From: Daphnia carinata
Taxonomy: Eukaryota > Arthropoda > Branchiopoda > Diplostraca > Daphniidae
Direction: 5' to 3'
Length of the DNA: 64,000 bases
Assembly (NCBI RefSeq): GCF_022539665.2
Contig: NC_081334.1
Location: 124,001 to 188,000 of the forward strand
A program made the translations under genes and the position numbers. Below are positions 22,081 through 33,380 of the stretch, one piece after another (the first letter of the stretch is position 1; each line of letters begins with the position of its first letter). Below the pieces are notes generated by a model, which was given only the letters and a program-made list of their open reading frames with translations, searched no databases and had not been told where the DNA came from.

Positions 22081-23385
22081 AAGGATAATTAGTAGTCCCT
22101 ATACTGTTAATCACAGAAATTTTACGGGCAAACCATGGTCACATGTCAGCAGGACATTTAGGAATCGAAAAAACGGTGGCCAAACTTCAAAAGGAATATT
22201 TCTTTCCACACATGCGACAAATTGTAAAAGAACGCATCAAAAATTGCATAAAATGCGCAACACAGTAAAGCACCATTGCAGCCTATGCCCCCAGCCGAAA
22301 GGGTGTGGAGAGCCTTGCAATGGATATTGTGGGTCCAGTTCAAGAAAGCGTAAAGGGACATTTTTACGCCAGTCGTTTCATTTTTACAGTACCAATGAGA
22401 GATCAAACTGCCCAAACAATTACTAAGGTCTTGGTTAATGATATTTTTACCAAATATGAATCCCCGGAAGTCTTCCTAAGAGATCAAGGGACTAAGTTCC
22501 TGTCGACCATAATCCAAGAAATTAGCAAATTATTCAAAATCAAACAAATCAGAACAACAGCATACCATCCCCAAACAGATGGATTAGTAGAACAGACCCC
22601 TATGTGGCATTAGCTTATTACGTGTTAGTAGCGTTAGCTTGTTACGTGACGGACGAACCCGAAAATTGGGACAAATATCTTCCATTCGTCACATTTGCTT
22701 ACAACACAGCAAAACAATCGACACTGCAACAAAGCCCATTCTTCCTATTCTTCGGAAGACAACCAGTGCTCCCAAACGACATCAAAATAGATAGACGGTA
22801 CAAAACATACGAAGACACCAGTGTAATGTATTCACATCAATGAAAGAAGGCTCAGCAACTAGCGAAGGAACACCTATTTCGGGCGCAGACAAAACAAAAA
22901 AGATATTACGACAAACGAACAAAAGCAATCAAATACAACTTCGGTGACTTTGTACTACTAAAAGCTCCACCAACTGCCGGTAAATTCATCAACAGATGGA
23001 ATGGACCATTCAAAATCATCATAAGTTTCTCAGATCTCACTTACGAGATTCAACACGCCAACAACGAAAAACTAAATCGGTTGTACACGTCAACCAACTA
23101 AAACTGTACGTCCCAGGAAACCTAGTAACAGAAGGAACATCATATGAGCCAAACCAACCGAAAAATGAAACAATACGACGAGGACCAGGAAGGCCAAGAA
23201 AACACTTCAGTAACAACGAAAGACCGCTTCCTCCTAGAACGCGTATACTTCGAGCAACGGAAAAGGAGTCTTATATCATCATTGCACCAAATATTCCCTG
23301 TCCCATACCAAATAATCCTGCGAAGACTAGAATGACGAATCCACGATACAACTTACGGCAACGCCACCAAGAATCGAGATTCTAA
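22081..23385 (+). pseudogene. pol: B1 integrase
   Basis: HHCC zinc region: ANHGHMSAGHLGIEKT (about 22128) and CIKCAT (22247-22264). Core: Asp in MDIVGPVQES (about 22323), Asp in FLRDQGTKFLS (about 22483), Glu in GLVEQ (about 22583), so the triad is visible. A short deletion removes part of the first core strand compared with B2. C-terminal part has FVLLKAPPTAGKF and RWNGPFKI (GPF module, about 23000), then a basic tail RRGPGRPRKHF that resembles an AT-hook (GRPRK). Stops at 22610 and 22841 and a frameshift before 22996. Confidence 0.87.
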
Positions 23386-23411
23386 AAACCTTCAAATTTT
23401 CTTTTTCACAG

Positions 23412-26400
23412 ATGGAACAGATGCTATTATTCATCTACTTACTCACCATCATTCCATCCGCGTATCCCATTTATTCAACCGTATGCGACTGTTACAACGT
23501 AAAGACCAGAGGAATTTTAGATATAGAAGCACCATATTACTGCAACAACAAGGAAACAGTTACAGCACACTTATCCAGAATACCCACTTTGTACACTTTA
23601 AAAACAACGCAGAAACCAGCAGCTTCTTGGAAAGGCTTGTCATGCAAACAATGGATAAAAACGAAGAAAATAACAGGATCATTTTGGATGGGATCCTTCG
23701 ACACAATATATTCACAAGAAACTAAACTAATAACTCCACTGGAATGCTGGAAAATGGTGAACGACAATAAGTGTGGCGATAACAACATGCAGACAGGACC
23801 ATTGGGCCTGAGTTTCACAGCCACACCGACGGGCGAAGGGAAATGGTATGCCATAAAAGAATACCATACCCTCAACTGTATAGCGGAACAAATCACGCTA
23901 CGACAGGAAAAACCGAATTGAAAGACCTTTTGGATCGTTGAATACCACCCAACAGGAAGGACACGGAAACTACAAGGAAACTGTACGAAATGTTCAAAAC
24001 AACTATACATACATACCTACGGAATACTCACCTGGATACATCAGTGTGCAAGGATTATAGAGAACTCTAATTATCCAAGCGAAAACGATCCGTTCAGTAA
24101 GAAGTTAATTCTTGCTAAACACTCCTCTCGAAGATTCTGACAATGGTAAACGTCTATACAGCCTTTCGTATGCCTGGGGATCAATAAGAATGGGATATCA
24201 ACAAGCAGTCAGAATCGAGGAGAAAGAACGGTTCATGATATACAACGCCACGATATACGTAACCGAAAAACCTGGAGAAAGTAATCCGATAATGGCCCTC
24301 TATCGTCTAAGCGACAGTGACCCACTGACTTCAGGATCAGAATTTGAATACATCGTCGATCAAACAATTCGACTTCAGAAAACTAATATTTGCATTACCG
24401 AAACAGAACCAGACGTCTAGTTGCAGCTACCTGTTCAGACTTTTCAACACGTTGGATCTTCGATCAGCAAAATTATCAATTAATTTCACAAGAATCGTAC
24501 CTATGCATCACCTTAGGCACAGGCCAAATAATCAAACTGGCGGAATGTAGCGAAGAAGGAAGTGAATACGCCAAACAATAATGGATCTTCGAAACTGTAA
24601 ACACCAATCCTGATATCCTAGAAAATTTTCCGAATACAGCATTAGCGGAAATGAAGGAAATTGAACAAGAACAACGAAGGGCAATCACAACCACAATTAA
24701 TTCACCACTATTCGGAGGAATATTAAAAATTAATCACGGTAGTGGAAATATTATCTGGGACATGATTGCCTGGGGATTATGGAAAAACTGGAAAGCACCG
24801 AATGAAAAATGTCTAACACACCACGGAGTAAACAAACAAATGACATTGGAAGAATGTGACAATGAGTGACCGAGATGTCAAGAAGAACTGCGAAAACTAG
24901 TAAGCAGCAACGATCCATTAGTGCAATCACAAACTACGGTGGCCAACTGTAGCAAAGCAACGGAGGACAGCTTTTGAATATACATCTGACTTCATACAAA
25001 TGGATCATTCATCAAATTCCATCAGACCGTTCAATACAAGCACCTGTATCAAAGCCAACAAAACAATGCTAGTCCTTCAAGAATGCGCTAACACTAGCTC
25101 AATCTGGGGCACCTTAAAGCACACAGAACAGCTCATGGTAACAGATAGAACTGGGTTACATTCACCTTCATCAGACAGAAAGTGTCTAACACAGAAAGTA
25201 GGTAGAGTGAGCCTGGGGCATTGTCACGGCTCCAGCTAGAAACAACATTTTAGCTTCGAGTGTCGGAATCTACACCAGCCAAAAACGCTTTCAGCGGCAG
25301 CCATCATAGCACTACACACTAAACATTCATTGGACGGGAAAACACCCCCACCTTTTCCGCCACTAATGAAAAAAGAAATCAAGAACCAATCAGAAAGGAA
25401 TGAAACACTGACTCCGCCCCCTGCCACGACCACAACGGAAAAAGCCACAACATCAACAAGCACTACAACAACTACAAAGCCCACAATAAAAACAACATTG
25501 GGAACAACGACAAAAACAACGGTAAAAGCTACGACTACAAATAGGCCAGTTACAAACACAGCAGCCAACAAGCCCACGACAACGCATAAAACTACAACTA
25601 AACCAGTATGACATCAACTTCAACAAAGCCCCTTCAATTACAAAGCCAATAATCACGTCAACAAGCACTAAACAAACCACCACTACTAGAACTACGACAA
25701 CTGCTAAAGTAATTTCAACTTTAACAACCACTACAACTACTAAACCTACATCAACAACAACAACGCCCACTACGACAAGATCCACAACAACGACGACAAC
25801 GACGACGCGCCAACCAATCTCAACTACGTAAATTACGACGACAGTGAAAGAAAGTCCGAGGACCCCACAATCATCAACACAGACCGTCACAATAACCCTA
25901 TTAGCTACAACAGAAACAACATCTACAACAGAAGAAAATCAAATTCAGGCCATAGAGGAAAATAATATTCAAAGTTTACCACCAGCAGAGTCCCTGTTAA
26001 TGGATTAGAAAACTTAAGATTCATTAATTGGTATATAAATGTGGAATTCAACCGTTTTTTACTTACGAAGGAAAGAACTGTACGATCGGAACAGATGGAT
26101 GGTCAATTCATCCGTACTCCGGATACGGCAGAAACCTAGCATTTGAATGGAATTTGGAATTTGAAGAACTTCATATTGATGATTTCGACTTCTCACTGAA
26201 AAGCCATCCAGCACACGAAATAATGGAGATGGAACTATTGAATATCCTGAATGACCTAGTAGGCAGAATGCAAGAAAGAAATTCGAATTCTGTTGGAGAT
26301 ATAGTGATGTCAGAACAATAAGAAAATCAAATGGGTCATATGTTCTCATGGTTCGACAAATTGAAAATAATCAGCCTATCAGTGATTGGATTCGTACTCT

Positions 26401-26675
26401 TCCTAGTATGCCTACGAATCTTCATTGTGTACAATCCTTTTCCGAAGATCAAAGAACGCATTCGCAGAAGCCGAAAAACGAAAAGATACAACGACAGCAA
26501 AGAAGAGGAAGAACATAAACTGACCTCGATGATACCGGCACAAGAACCAACTTATCATCCAGACATGGTTATCGAACAACCATTCATAAGAACGTCCGCT
26601 CCTGCACCGCTGACAGAAGAAAGACATGGTCAAATACGCCCCCAACGACCAAGCGCACCAATTAGCCTACAGTAA
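23412..26675 (+). pseudogene. env: B1 env-like glycoprotein with ricin-B-like repeats and Thr-rich stalk
   Basis: ATG 23412 with a signal peptide (LLFIYLLTIIPSAYP), then TVCDC, a Cys-containing ectodomain (23412-24420), and a segment with ricin-B (beta-trefoil) hallmarks: WIFD then CITLGTGQIIKLAEC (24504-24548) then Q-stop-W; CLTHHGVNKQMTLEEC (24810-24857); CIKANKTMLVLQEC (25045-25086); CLTQKVGRVSLGHC (25183-25224) followed by QHFSFE. A Thr-rich, mucin-like stalk (25400-25960) and a C-terminal part with SHPAHEIMEME (about 26208), a transmembrane helix (26367-26429) and a basic tail complete it. About ten stops or shifts. Ligand and viral source unknown. Confidence 0.72.
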
Positions 26676-27325
26676 TCTACCCAACTATCGACGAAACTGA
26701 ACCACCCAAACGATTTACAGGAAAAACACTACACGCACTTACGTCGTCGGGTATGGCATGGTTTGGGAAGATCTATGCCGTTGCATACCAGAAACAGACA
26801 ATACTAAATCCACCAAGAAATAAAGCCTTAAGATCACACTAACGAAAAAAATATATATATAAAAAGAAATAAAATTTTTTACTCACCCCAACTTCAAGCT
26901 AAGCAAACAATTGATAAATACTACCTATTAACCATAACCATTATAGTAACCATTAACCAATTAATTAGTACCCCTCCAGTAACTAACGCACTTACCATTA
27001 CCCATCAATTTGAAACTTCATCAATTACTTTGATTATTCATCAATTCCATCAATTTGAAAAAAAAACAGCTAACAAATAAATTCAGATAAAAAATTTGCA
27101 TTCAAGACTAACACAACTAACCACAAAGAAAAACAAAAAAAAACAAAAAAGAACGACACAAAATCAAAAACAGAAACAAAAACAAAAATACAAGGAAAAA
27201 CAAAGAAAAGAAAAGTTAGCCGTCCGAAGAATCGCGCTCAGGAAGAGGGTCACCATAAAGAAGAGAATTGCAGATCTGAGCTACGTGTGTTATGGCCAGG
27301 CGATCATCATGCTCTTCTTGGAGAT
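26676..27325 (+). other. B1 post-env block, A-rich
   Basis: Matches 51990-52596 of B3 in reverse. Contains MITE-free A-rich sequence (AATAAA near 26820 and 26868; A-rich 27055-27215) and, on the minus strand, the 3' end of the conserved antisense ORF. It ends where a family-B LTR begins. Confidence 0.6.
27216..27323 (-). pseudogene. Antisense ORF of family B, 3' end only (B1 copy)
   Basis: Thirty-five codons plus TAA on the minus strand, antisense to element B1, without gaps against the plus-strand ORF at 52119-52226 in B3. Shared text includes HDDRLAI and PLPERDSS. Of 17 codons that differ, 10 are synonymous, and 13 of 19 base changes fall at the third position of this antisense frame, which points to past coding constraint. 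The 5' part is cut off by the LTR at 27326. Product not recognised. Confidence 0.5.
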
Positions 27326-27527
27326 TGTAAAGTTTCGTAACCTCGTGTATTTGCAGTAAGTTACCGAAACAACTCTGAATTACAAGTTACAAATATGCAG
27401 TATTTATACTACTACAGAACACAAATTATCAAGGTAAAGTAGGAGGTGATGCGTTCACTTTCACTTGTGAAACGCTTGAGGGATGTAAGAGGTGTGGCTT
27501 CCTTGGTTAGCCTTTGGGATCGTTACA
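27326..27527 (-). repeat. Family-B LTR, 3' LTR of B2
   Basis: 202 bp, TGTAAAG...CGTTACA on plus. Its right neighbour is a polypurine tract on the minus strand, so it is a 3' LTR of a minus-strand element. Left flank is B1 post-env DNA (GAGAT). Confidence 0.88.
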
Positions 27528-27542
27528 TCCTTCCCCTCTTCG
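27528..27542 (-). other. Polypurine tract before B2 3' LTR
   Basis: Minus-strand CGAAGAGGGGAAGGA abuts the LTR start TGTAACG. The same tract is at 49811-49826. It primes plus-strand DNA synthesis in LTR elements. Confidence 0.8.
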
Positions 27543-27837
27543 ATAAAAAGAATTGGTCCTCCAATTTGTGTTTTCCGTCACCGACTACAGTTGCTGCTAT
27601 GCGTGAATAATATAACTTAACCTAAAATAATAAATAAAAATAAAATAATAATTACTAAAATTTAAGAAAAAGAGTTGCATGTGATTTTAATAAAGTTGCT
27701 GGTGTTGTCTTCTTTCTTTTCGTCTTTTATTCTTGCTTTTCTTTCGCCCCGGTATTTCGGCTTTGTTGGTTATGTCTTGTTCGTTTTCCTCGCGGCGGTA
27801 TTATAGTTGTTCTCTTCTTCCAGTCTTTGTCAGGAAA

Positions 27838-29306
27838 CTACCTTGTGTTTTTGTTCCCATTCTTGGAATATGGCTTGCACACCTTTACTGCATGCGTCCA
27901 TTCATGGAAGTCTCTTATTCTTGTGTCTGCTCCGTGTAGAAGTAATACCTCAATCATATCAAGTAGGTTAAATCCGACTGCAATGTGTAGGGCGGTTGTG
28001 CCTGGTTCATCTTGTTGGTTGATGTTGATGATTGTTTTTGCACAAATTTGGACGGCAAGATCCTCCAGGCCATACATGGCTAGATAGTGCAAAACGGTTC
28101 TGCCATCTGGTCTTGCAATATTGATATTTGTTTATGTCCATATCAACTTCACACATTTTTCGTTTTCGTGTGAAATCGCCAACATTAAAGAAGTTTCTCC
28201 ACTTGCGTTGCGAGCTGTAACTTCGCATTTGTTATGCTTCAGGATCCGTAGTAATAGTAAATCATTTTCGGCTGCTGCGGTATGACCAATTGTCTTTCCG
28301 TGATATAGTAATTCTGGGTTCGCTACGAAGGATAGTAGGAGTTCTGTAATGTCGTACCTACTTCTACGTACGCTTGTGTGGAGTAGCGTATGTTCTTCCT
28401 CGTATCTTTCATTGAGGAATGTGGCCATCTTCTGTCTTGGCCAACCCTATTGCGTTTTTAATTTATTTTGGATGCACCTTCTTATTGCCTGTATTGGAAC
28501 TCCCATCATCGTTAAGGAAAGTTTACCCTCTTCTAAATCTATCATGGCTTGTCTTCGCAGTTAGATTTTTTCTGCTCGGGCTGCTGATACGGATGCTATC
28601 GTTTTCATCCGACAGTTTTTACATTTTTCTGTTCCCCTCTGTTGGTTGTCCGGCTTGTTGCGTTTTTTGGGGGGTTCACACTGAAGACAGTCGTCGCTGT
28701 CATATCCTATTGCAGTTACATGTTTTCTGCTCGGGCTGCTGATACGGATGCTATCGTTTTCATCCGACAGTTTTTACATTTTTCTGTTCCCCTCTGTTGG
28801 TTGTCCGGCTTGTTGCGTTTTTTGGGGAGTTCACACTGAAGACAGTCGTCGCTGTCATATCCTATTGTAAACTCGACACTGTAATCACTTTCCACATCGG
28901 GTGCTATTCCACTATACGCCATTGGTGATTTCTCGTTTTCGTCTTCACTTGACTCACTCCGTTCATCCAGTTTTTCTCCATTTCCGAAAACGTCGTGCAT
29001 TTCTGTTTCTATTCCGTTGAATCCCATTTACCTTCTTAATTGCAGGTTTTCACTCGCACTCTTCACACTCTGTTTTGCTTTGCAGTCCCACTGACTATCT
29101 TCACTTTCGGTATCACTAATAGTGATTAGCTCGTATACTCTCTTCGTCTTTAGGGAGATAATGGTTACTTCGTTTTTTGTAAACTTGGGCAGTGAAGTTA
29201 TTGGCCATTTTGAGATGAGTTGTTGGTTTGTGATGCACACTTTGTTTTTGCGAAACTTTGCAGGAGTTATGCCGTTGAGACACTGGGTAGAATTTAGTTT
29301 TTGCAT
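27838..29306 (-). pseudogene. Ankyrin-repeat gene of family B, copy in B2
   Basis: Minus-strand frames 29306-29028 and 29027-28716 (same frame, one TAA between), 28428-28132 and 28092-27838. N-terminus: an acidic ISDTESEDS segment and a Cys-containing region with CLQCELPKKRNK and CKNCRMK. Then at least four ankyrin units: HTLLHTSVRRSRYDITELLL, TIGHTAAAENDLLLLRIL, ASGETSLMLAISHENEKCVK, and TTALHIAVGFNLLDMIEVLL ending HGADTRIRD. A 155-bp tandem duplication (28571-28870) shifts the frame. The gene ends about 300 bp before the polypurine tract and LTR. IkB/vankyrin-type proteins have a comparable repeat number; that likeness is only a hypothesis. Confidence 0.75.
28571..28870 (-). repeat. 155-bp tandem duplication in ankyrin gene
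   Basis: Units 28571-28725 and 28726 to about 28870 are almost identical (shared start TCTGCTCGGGCTGCTG). 155 is not a multiple of three, so it breaks the frame. The B3 ankyrin gene has a single unit. Confidence 0.9.
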
Positions 29307-29358
29307 TTTGCAAAAACTTGCTTGTTCTAAGTGTTACAAGTTTTATACCTCATAACAG

Positions 29359-29681
29359 TGTCCTGTCATGGACCACCACCTCGTGTCCCGATTTCATCCC
29401 CCTCAATAGATGGCCAACGGGAAAGTAGGCGACGGGTTGTCTGCTCGCAGTAACGCAGGGCAGTCTGTAATCTCGCCGTCTACTGTGTGGTTAAAAGAAG
29501 GAGCTTCGCGTTATTGCTGGCTTCCCTTCGCGAACTTGTGTGAAATTGTGTTAAGTGTTCCCCTGACTAATACACTTCGTCTTGTGTGAGCTTTGGAATT
29601 AACCATGTATATTTTCGTCTACGCGTCTACTCGTACTCGCTGTCCAGGCTTCTGGGTCCAACGCCGGCTACATCCGTAACA
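29359..29681 (+). repeat. Candidate 5' LTR of element G
   Basis: Starts TGTCCTGTCATGG and ends CATCCGTAACA, followed by ATTGGTATCAGAAGAGGG, a primer-site-like sequence. No partner LTR is present, so the call rests on ends and position. Confidence 0.6.
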
Positions 29682-29683
29682 AT

Positions 29684-29699
29684 TGGTATCAGAAGAGGG
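29684..29699 (+). other. Candidate primer-binding site of G
   Basis: TGGTATCAGAAGAGGG, two bases after the LTR end. The matching tRNA was not identified. Confidence 0.5.
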
Positions 29700-30609
29700 A
29701 TCGAGGAGGATTGAAGATCGAGGATATTCATCTCCGCCAGGCCATCGAACAACTTTTTTTTAAGTTGCCTGGAACGGACCCGCGTGCCGCCCACGCGAGA
29801 AGGAAATTTTCGCGTACCTGGCCGCCGCCATTGTGGATCGTCCTTACCTGCGCAAAAGGGGATTGGATCCCATCCCGCCGCGACGTCTTTGTTGAAGGAT
29901 GGAGGAACGGTACAGGCAAGTATCGCAACCCTTCCTACCTATAGCGTAGGCTAATAAATATACAATTCCCAACACGTTTTTTTTTCTCGGATTTTGAATT
30001 GAATTTGAATTGTTTTGTTTGTGCTCTATTAGCTCTCCCTCATTTGCGTTTGTAATTGTTTCCCTTTCTTTTTTTTGGCGCTTCACACGCTTTTTTTTGG
30101 CACGTGTGATATTTTTTTATCTTTTTCCTTAGCGATCGGATTTACGGTGCGGAAAAGTTTATTTTTTCTTTTCCACTTTTTTTCGCGCGGACAAGGAAAA
30201 GATTTTTGTTTGCGAATTACGCTGTGAGACCTCGCTCGGCTTCCCACTTTTCCTTTTTTGGTTTTCACGGCGTTTTGTGTTTTTTTTTGTGATTTCTTTT
30301 TTTTCCTCTCACCCACAGAGGATATTTTTTTGTGGTACTTTTTTGTGGTGTTACGCTTTTTTTGGCTCGCCATTTTGGTTGCGTTCAAGAACTTTTTTTT
30401 TTTTTGGATTTTGCTTTGTTTTGCTGACCTTCTGATCTTGGTCGAGGTTTCTTAGAAGGTACGTACTTATTTGTTTTTTTTTCTCTGCTCCTTTGTTTTG
30501 TTTTTTTTTCTCATTTTTGGGCCTTCTTTTTGTTTTCTTGGTCTTTCGCGCTTGTTTTTCTTTTTTTCTTTTTTTTGGTATTTTCGTATTTTCGTACGGT
30601 TGGTTCTGC
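29700..30609 (+). other. Leader of G, T-rich, no convincing gene
   Basis: 29700-29944 is open but looks like leader sequence; 29950-30600 is strongly T-rich with TTTTTCTTTT runs and codes only Phe/Leu/Ser-rich frames. I see no gene. Confidence 0.6.
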
Positions 30610-31593
30610 ATGTCGGATTTGAATCCCGACGTCCCAGATCCCTTTTTTGGCTTAGAACCACAGTACTACCTGCGGAATCAGAGGAGAAAAGCTCGTCAAA
30701 CAACAGCAAGAGCACGTATTGTTCGTCCGGTGCCGCGTTTACCTGCGACGAAAACGAGCTGTCCGAACTTGGAGTTTGTACTGGCGGCAGAAGCATCTCC
30801 ACCAACAGACATGGCAGACAATAACGAGCTAATTGTGGCATTGAATAGGTTTGCTGAAGTAGCAACGGCTGACGGTGCGGCGAGGCAAAATCAGGTTGCC
30901 CAAATCGTCGAAATTATTAACGTGCAACAACAACAGAACAACGAAGCTATCCAAGCACTTGCTGCCGCTTTGCCAGCTGCCCAGACAGTCCGTCCGTCGA
31001 CGATTGCTGTCAATTCTATACCATGCTTCTCGGGTGCTGTTGGTGAAGATGCGCAAGGGTTTATTGACCATGTGGAACGCGTTGGTGGGTTAGAGGGTTG
31101 ACAGAGGAGAATCGACTTTTGGTTGCTGTGGCACGTCTCGAGGGCACTGCCTGCCAATGGCACGTTCAAACGGGACACCATCACGCTACCTGGGCTATTC
31201 GGTCAGCCGCACTAGTGACAAACTTTGCTCGAGCGCTTTCGTTTTTGGAGTGGAGTTCGCTCGTAGAGTCTAGGGTACAAAAACCAGGGGAATCTTGCCT
31301 TGAATACGCGTTGGACAATCGACGATTGTGCTTTCGTTTTCCCGTCCCGTTACCGGAGACTGACGTCATCAAGATGTTGCTGAGAGGTCTCGCGAACCCC
31401 ATTCACGTCGCAGCCCTAACTTCGCTCTTACCGGTAGACTTTATGGCCTTCTTGACGCGACTCAGAGACTTAGAGCAACTTGGGTTAACTTCTCCAGTGC
31501 CCAGCGTGCCAGCATCTACATATGCGCCGCTTTTACAATCAAAGCCTCCTGTTTTAACAACCCCTCCGTCATCTGTACCTGCGCCAGCAACAT
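30610..31593 (+). pseudogene. gag: Element G gag
   Basis: ATG at 30610 opens a frame to 31101: a basic N-terminal part, then MADNNELIVALNRFAEV and a Gln-rich helix, then IPCFSGAVGEDAQGFIDHVE, the start of a Retrotrans_gag-type capsid. A frameshift at about 31095 leads to 31098-31595: RLEGTACQWHV, FLEWSSLVESRVQKPGESC and DVIKMLLRGLANPIH, matching the capsid fold. The protein ends in a Pro/Ser/Thr tail at 31593 with no zinc knuckle visible before the minisatellite. One indel separates it from a full-length Gag N-terminal part. Confidence 0.75.
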
Positions 31594-31639
31594 AGGATTT
31601 AGCCACACTCTTTTAAGTTTCACCGCGGGATTTCAGGTG

Positions 31640-32130
31640 TGGAACACCTACCCCCGAAGGGGTAGGTGTGTCGGACTGTATTAATTGAAAGGGTAGGTAT
31701 GTCGGACTGTATTAATCATAGGGGTAGGTGTGTCGAACTGTATTAATCGAAAGGGTAGATATGTCGGACTGTATTAATCAAAGGGGTAGGTGTGTCGGAC
31801 TGTATTAATCGAAAGGGGAGGTATGTCGGACTGTATTAATCAAGGGGGTAGGTGTGTCAGACTGTATAAATCGAAATGGTAGGTACGTCGATCAGTGTTC
31901 AGCGAAGGGGTAGGTTTGTCGGTCTCAGTTAAACAAATGGGTAGACTAGACGGCTTTTTTAAATTAAATTTTTGAAGGGGTAGCTGTGACGGGAGCGTTT
32001 TAAAATTTTTTATTGGGTACATATATCGGGGTAGCTTTGACGGGAGATGTTTTTCCATTTTCTGTAAGGGTAGGTCTGTCGGGGTAGGTTTGTCGTTTTT
32101 GGGGGTACGTCTGTCGAAACCTCTATTTAC
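31640..32130. repeat. Minisatellite, ~32-bp units
   Basis: Units of the type GGGGTAGGTGTGTCGGACTG followed by TATTAATCGAA. At least eight clear units to about 31900, alternating GGTGTGTCGG and GGTATGTCGG forms (a dimeric higher order), then decayed units with GGTAGGT/GTCGG to about 32120. Confidence 0.88.
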
Positions 32131-32134
32131 TTCG

Positions 32135-32801
32135 GGTGGTACCACTGTCTCTATCCCGTGGAAAAGATGGGATTGTTTTCCCGTCCAATGACTGCTGAGT
32201 ATGTAGTGCTATGATGGCCGCCGCTGATAGCGTCCTTGGCTGGTGTGGATTCCGATACTCAAAGCTAAAGTGTTGTTTCTGGCTGGAGCCGTGACAATGC
32301 CTCAGGCTTACTCGTTCTACTCTTTGCGTTAGACACTTTCTATCTGATGCAGGTGAATGTGACCCAGTTCTGTCTGTTGCCGTGGAACGTCTAGAGCGGC
32401 TACATTGCTGAATGGAACGTCTTCGCTTGGATAGTTGGAGTTCTCTTTAGTCCTTGCACACTGATGTATCCAGGTTGGTATTCTGTAGGTATGTATTTAT
32501 AGTAATTTTGAACATCTCGCACAGTTTTCTTGTAGTTTCTGGAGGAAAAATTAGGTACGTGAGTGGTATTCCCACAACTTGTAACCTTGTCGTGTGATGT
32601 CGCGATCTGGTTTGGTAAGGAACGAGATCTCGATCTGTAGATTGGTGTCGTAGAGACGGCTGGTGTTTTCGTGTTCCGGCATTCTTGGAAGTTCTAGGTA
32701 TCCATTCCCTTTAATCAACGTTTGTGAGTATGAATTATTTGTTGTTATATCTCCCCACACAATGGTGTTTTGATTCTGGATGAAGTGTCTTTCTTGTTGG
32801 G
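32135..32801 (-). pseudogene. env: B2 env, middle part
   Basis: Minus-strand continuation of B2 env left of insertion F1: frame 32808-32551 (EHENTSRLYDTNLQIEIS, related to B3 60602-60300) and a broken piece to 32135 whose DNA matches B1 25150-25400 (ricin-like repeat end and start of the stalk). A deletion removes most of the domain between them. It ends abruptly at the minisatellite, so the stalk, transmembrane part and post-env block are missing from this copy. Confidence 0.65.
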
Positions 32802-33127
32802 CCCACACGGCACACCCCCTTCCTGGGATCCTCCTAAAAGGCTCTTAGCCTCCCCAGTGCATCAAACATACCGTTGAGATGTACTGAGGAGGGCCACAAG
32901 ACGCTGGAAAGTTGTGGAGAAACATGCCAGTATTTTCAATTCAAGAAATTGTTGGTGATATGCTCAGGAGTGCTTTAGGAGGTCCCTCCATGAAACTAAG
33001 ACTCGTGAGTTATAAAGTATCGCAAAAACATTTGGCTCAAGTAGAATTGTTAGATAATGTAAATTTTGGGGTTTACCATTTCAAATTAGAATTAAAAATT
33101 AGAAATTTAGAATTACGTAACGATAGT

Positions 33128-33380
33128 CAGTGTATTGGATTTTAACAAACCAAATCATCAAATCCAATCAAATCCAAATCACATCATTTGTGGATGTGGA
33201 TTAAATTGGATTTTACTGCTTAGGTTAGTTAAAGTTAGCTTAGGTTAGTTTAGGTTATGTTACTCGAGAACTTTTGCTGTCTTGAATGATTTAAAGATCC
33301 AATGCAAATCCGCAAAAAATTGGATTTGCTTCGGATTTTTTTGTTTTTGCGGATTTGATTGGCCAAAATCCAATACACTG
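33128..33380. mobile_element. hAT-type MITE inside F1
   Basis: 253 bp with TIRs CAGTGTATTGGATTTT and AAAATCCAATACACTG, flanked by 8-bp duplication ACGATAGT (33120-33127 and 33381-33388). F2 has the empty site with one ACAATAGT. Internally it is palindromic and rich in AAATCC/GGATTT. Confidence 0.92.

Larger units (their letters stand above)
1..27325 (+). mobile_element. Gypsy-type LTR element, family B copy B1 (split; 5' end outside window)
   Basis: Plus-strand copy in three pieces: 1-1782, 14064-16005 and 20706-27325. Order is gag, protease, RT, RNase H, integrase, env-like gene, then a post-env block cut at 27325 by a family-B LTR in the opposite orientation. The gaps are insertions: element C with target duplication TATG (1779-1782 and 14064-14067) and MULE E1 with duplication GACGACAC (15998-16005 and 20706-20713). 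Joining the flanks of each gap agrees with the uninterrupted minus-strand copies B2 and B3. All ORFs carry stops or frameshifts, so this is a dead copy. The 5' LTR lies left of the window. Confidence 0.85.
29359..31620 (+). mobile_element. 5' part of LTR element G
   Basis: Candidate LTR 29359-29681, primer site, T-rich leader and a gag gene on the plus strand, truncated at 31620 by a minisatellite. No pol or 3' LTR is in the window. It lies between the B2 ankyrin gene and B2 env. Confidence 0.65.

Noticed and set aside
25236-25890. Val-rich minus-strand ORFs opposite the env stalk (also near 59505-59742 on plus)
   Set aside because: They are the complement of Thr-rich ACN codons; open frames of this kind arise automatically.
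29711-29944. Small ORF after the G LTR as a gene
   Set aside because: It lies in the leader between primer site and gag, with no recognisable features.
30258-30600. Phe/Leu-rich membrane protein in T-rich leader of G
   Set aside because: Hydrophobic composition follows from poly-T sequence; no start, no conservation.
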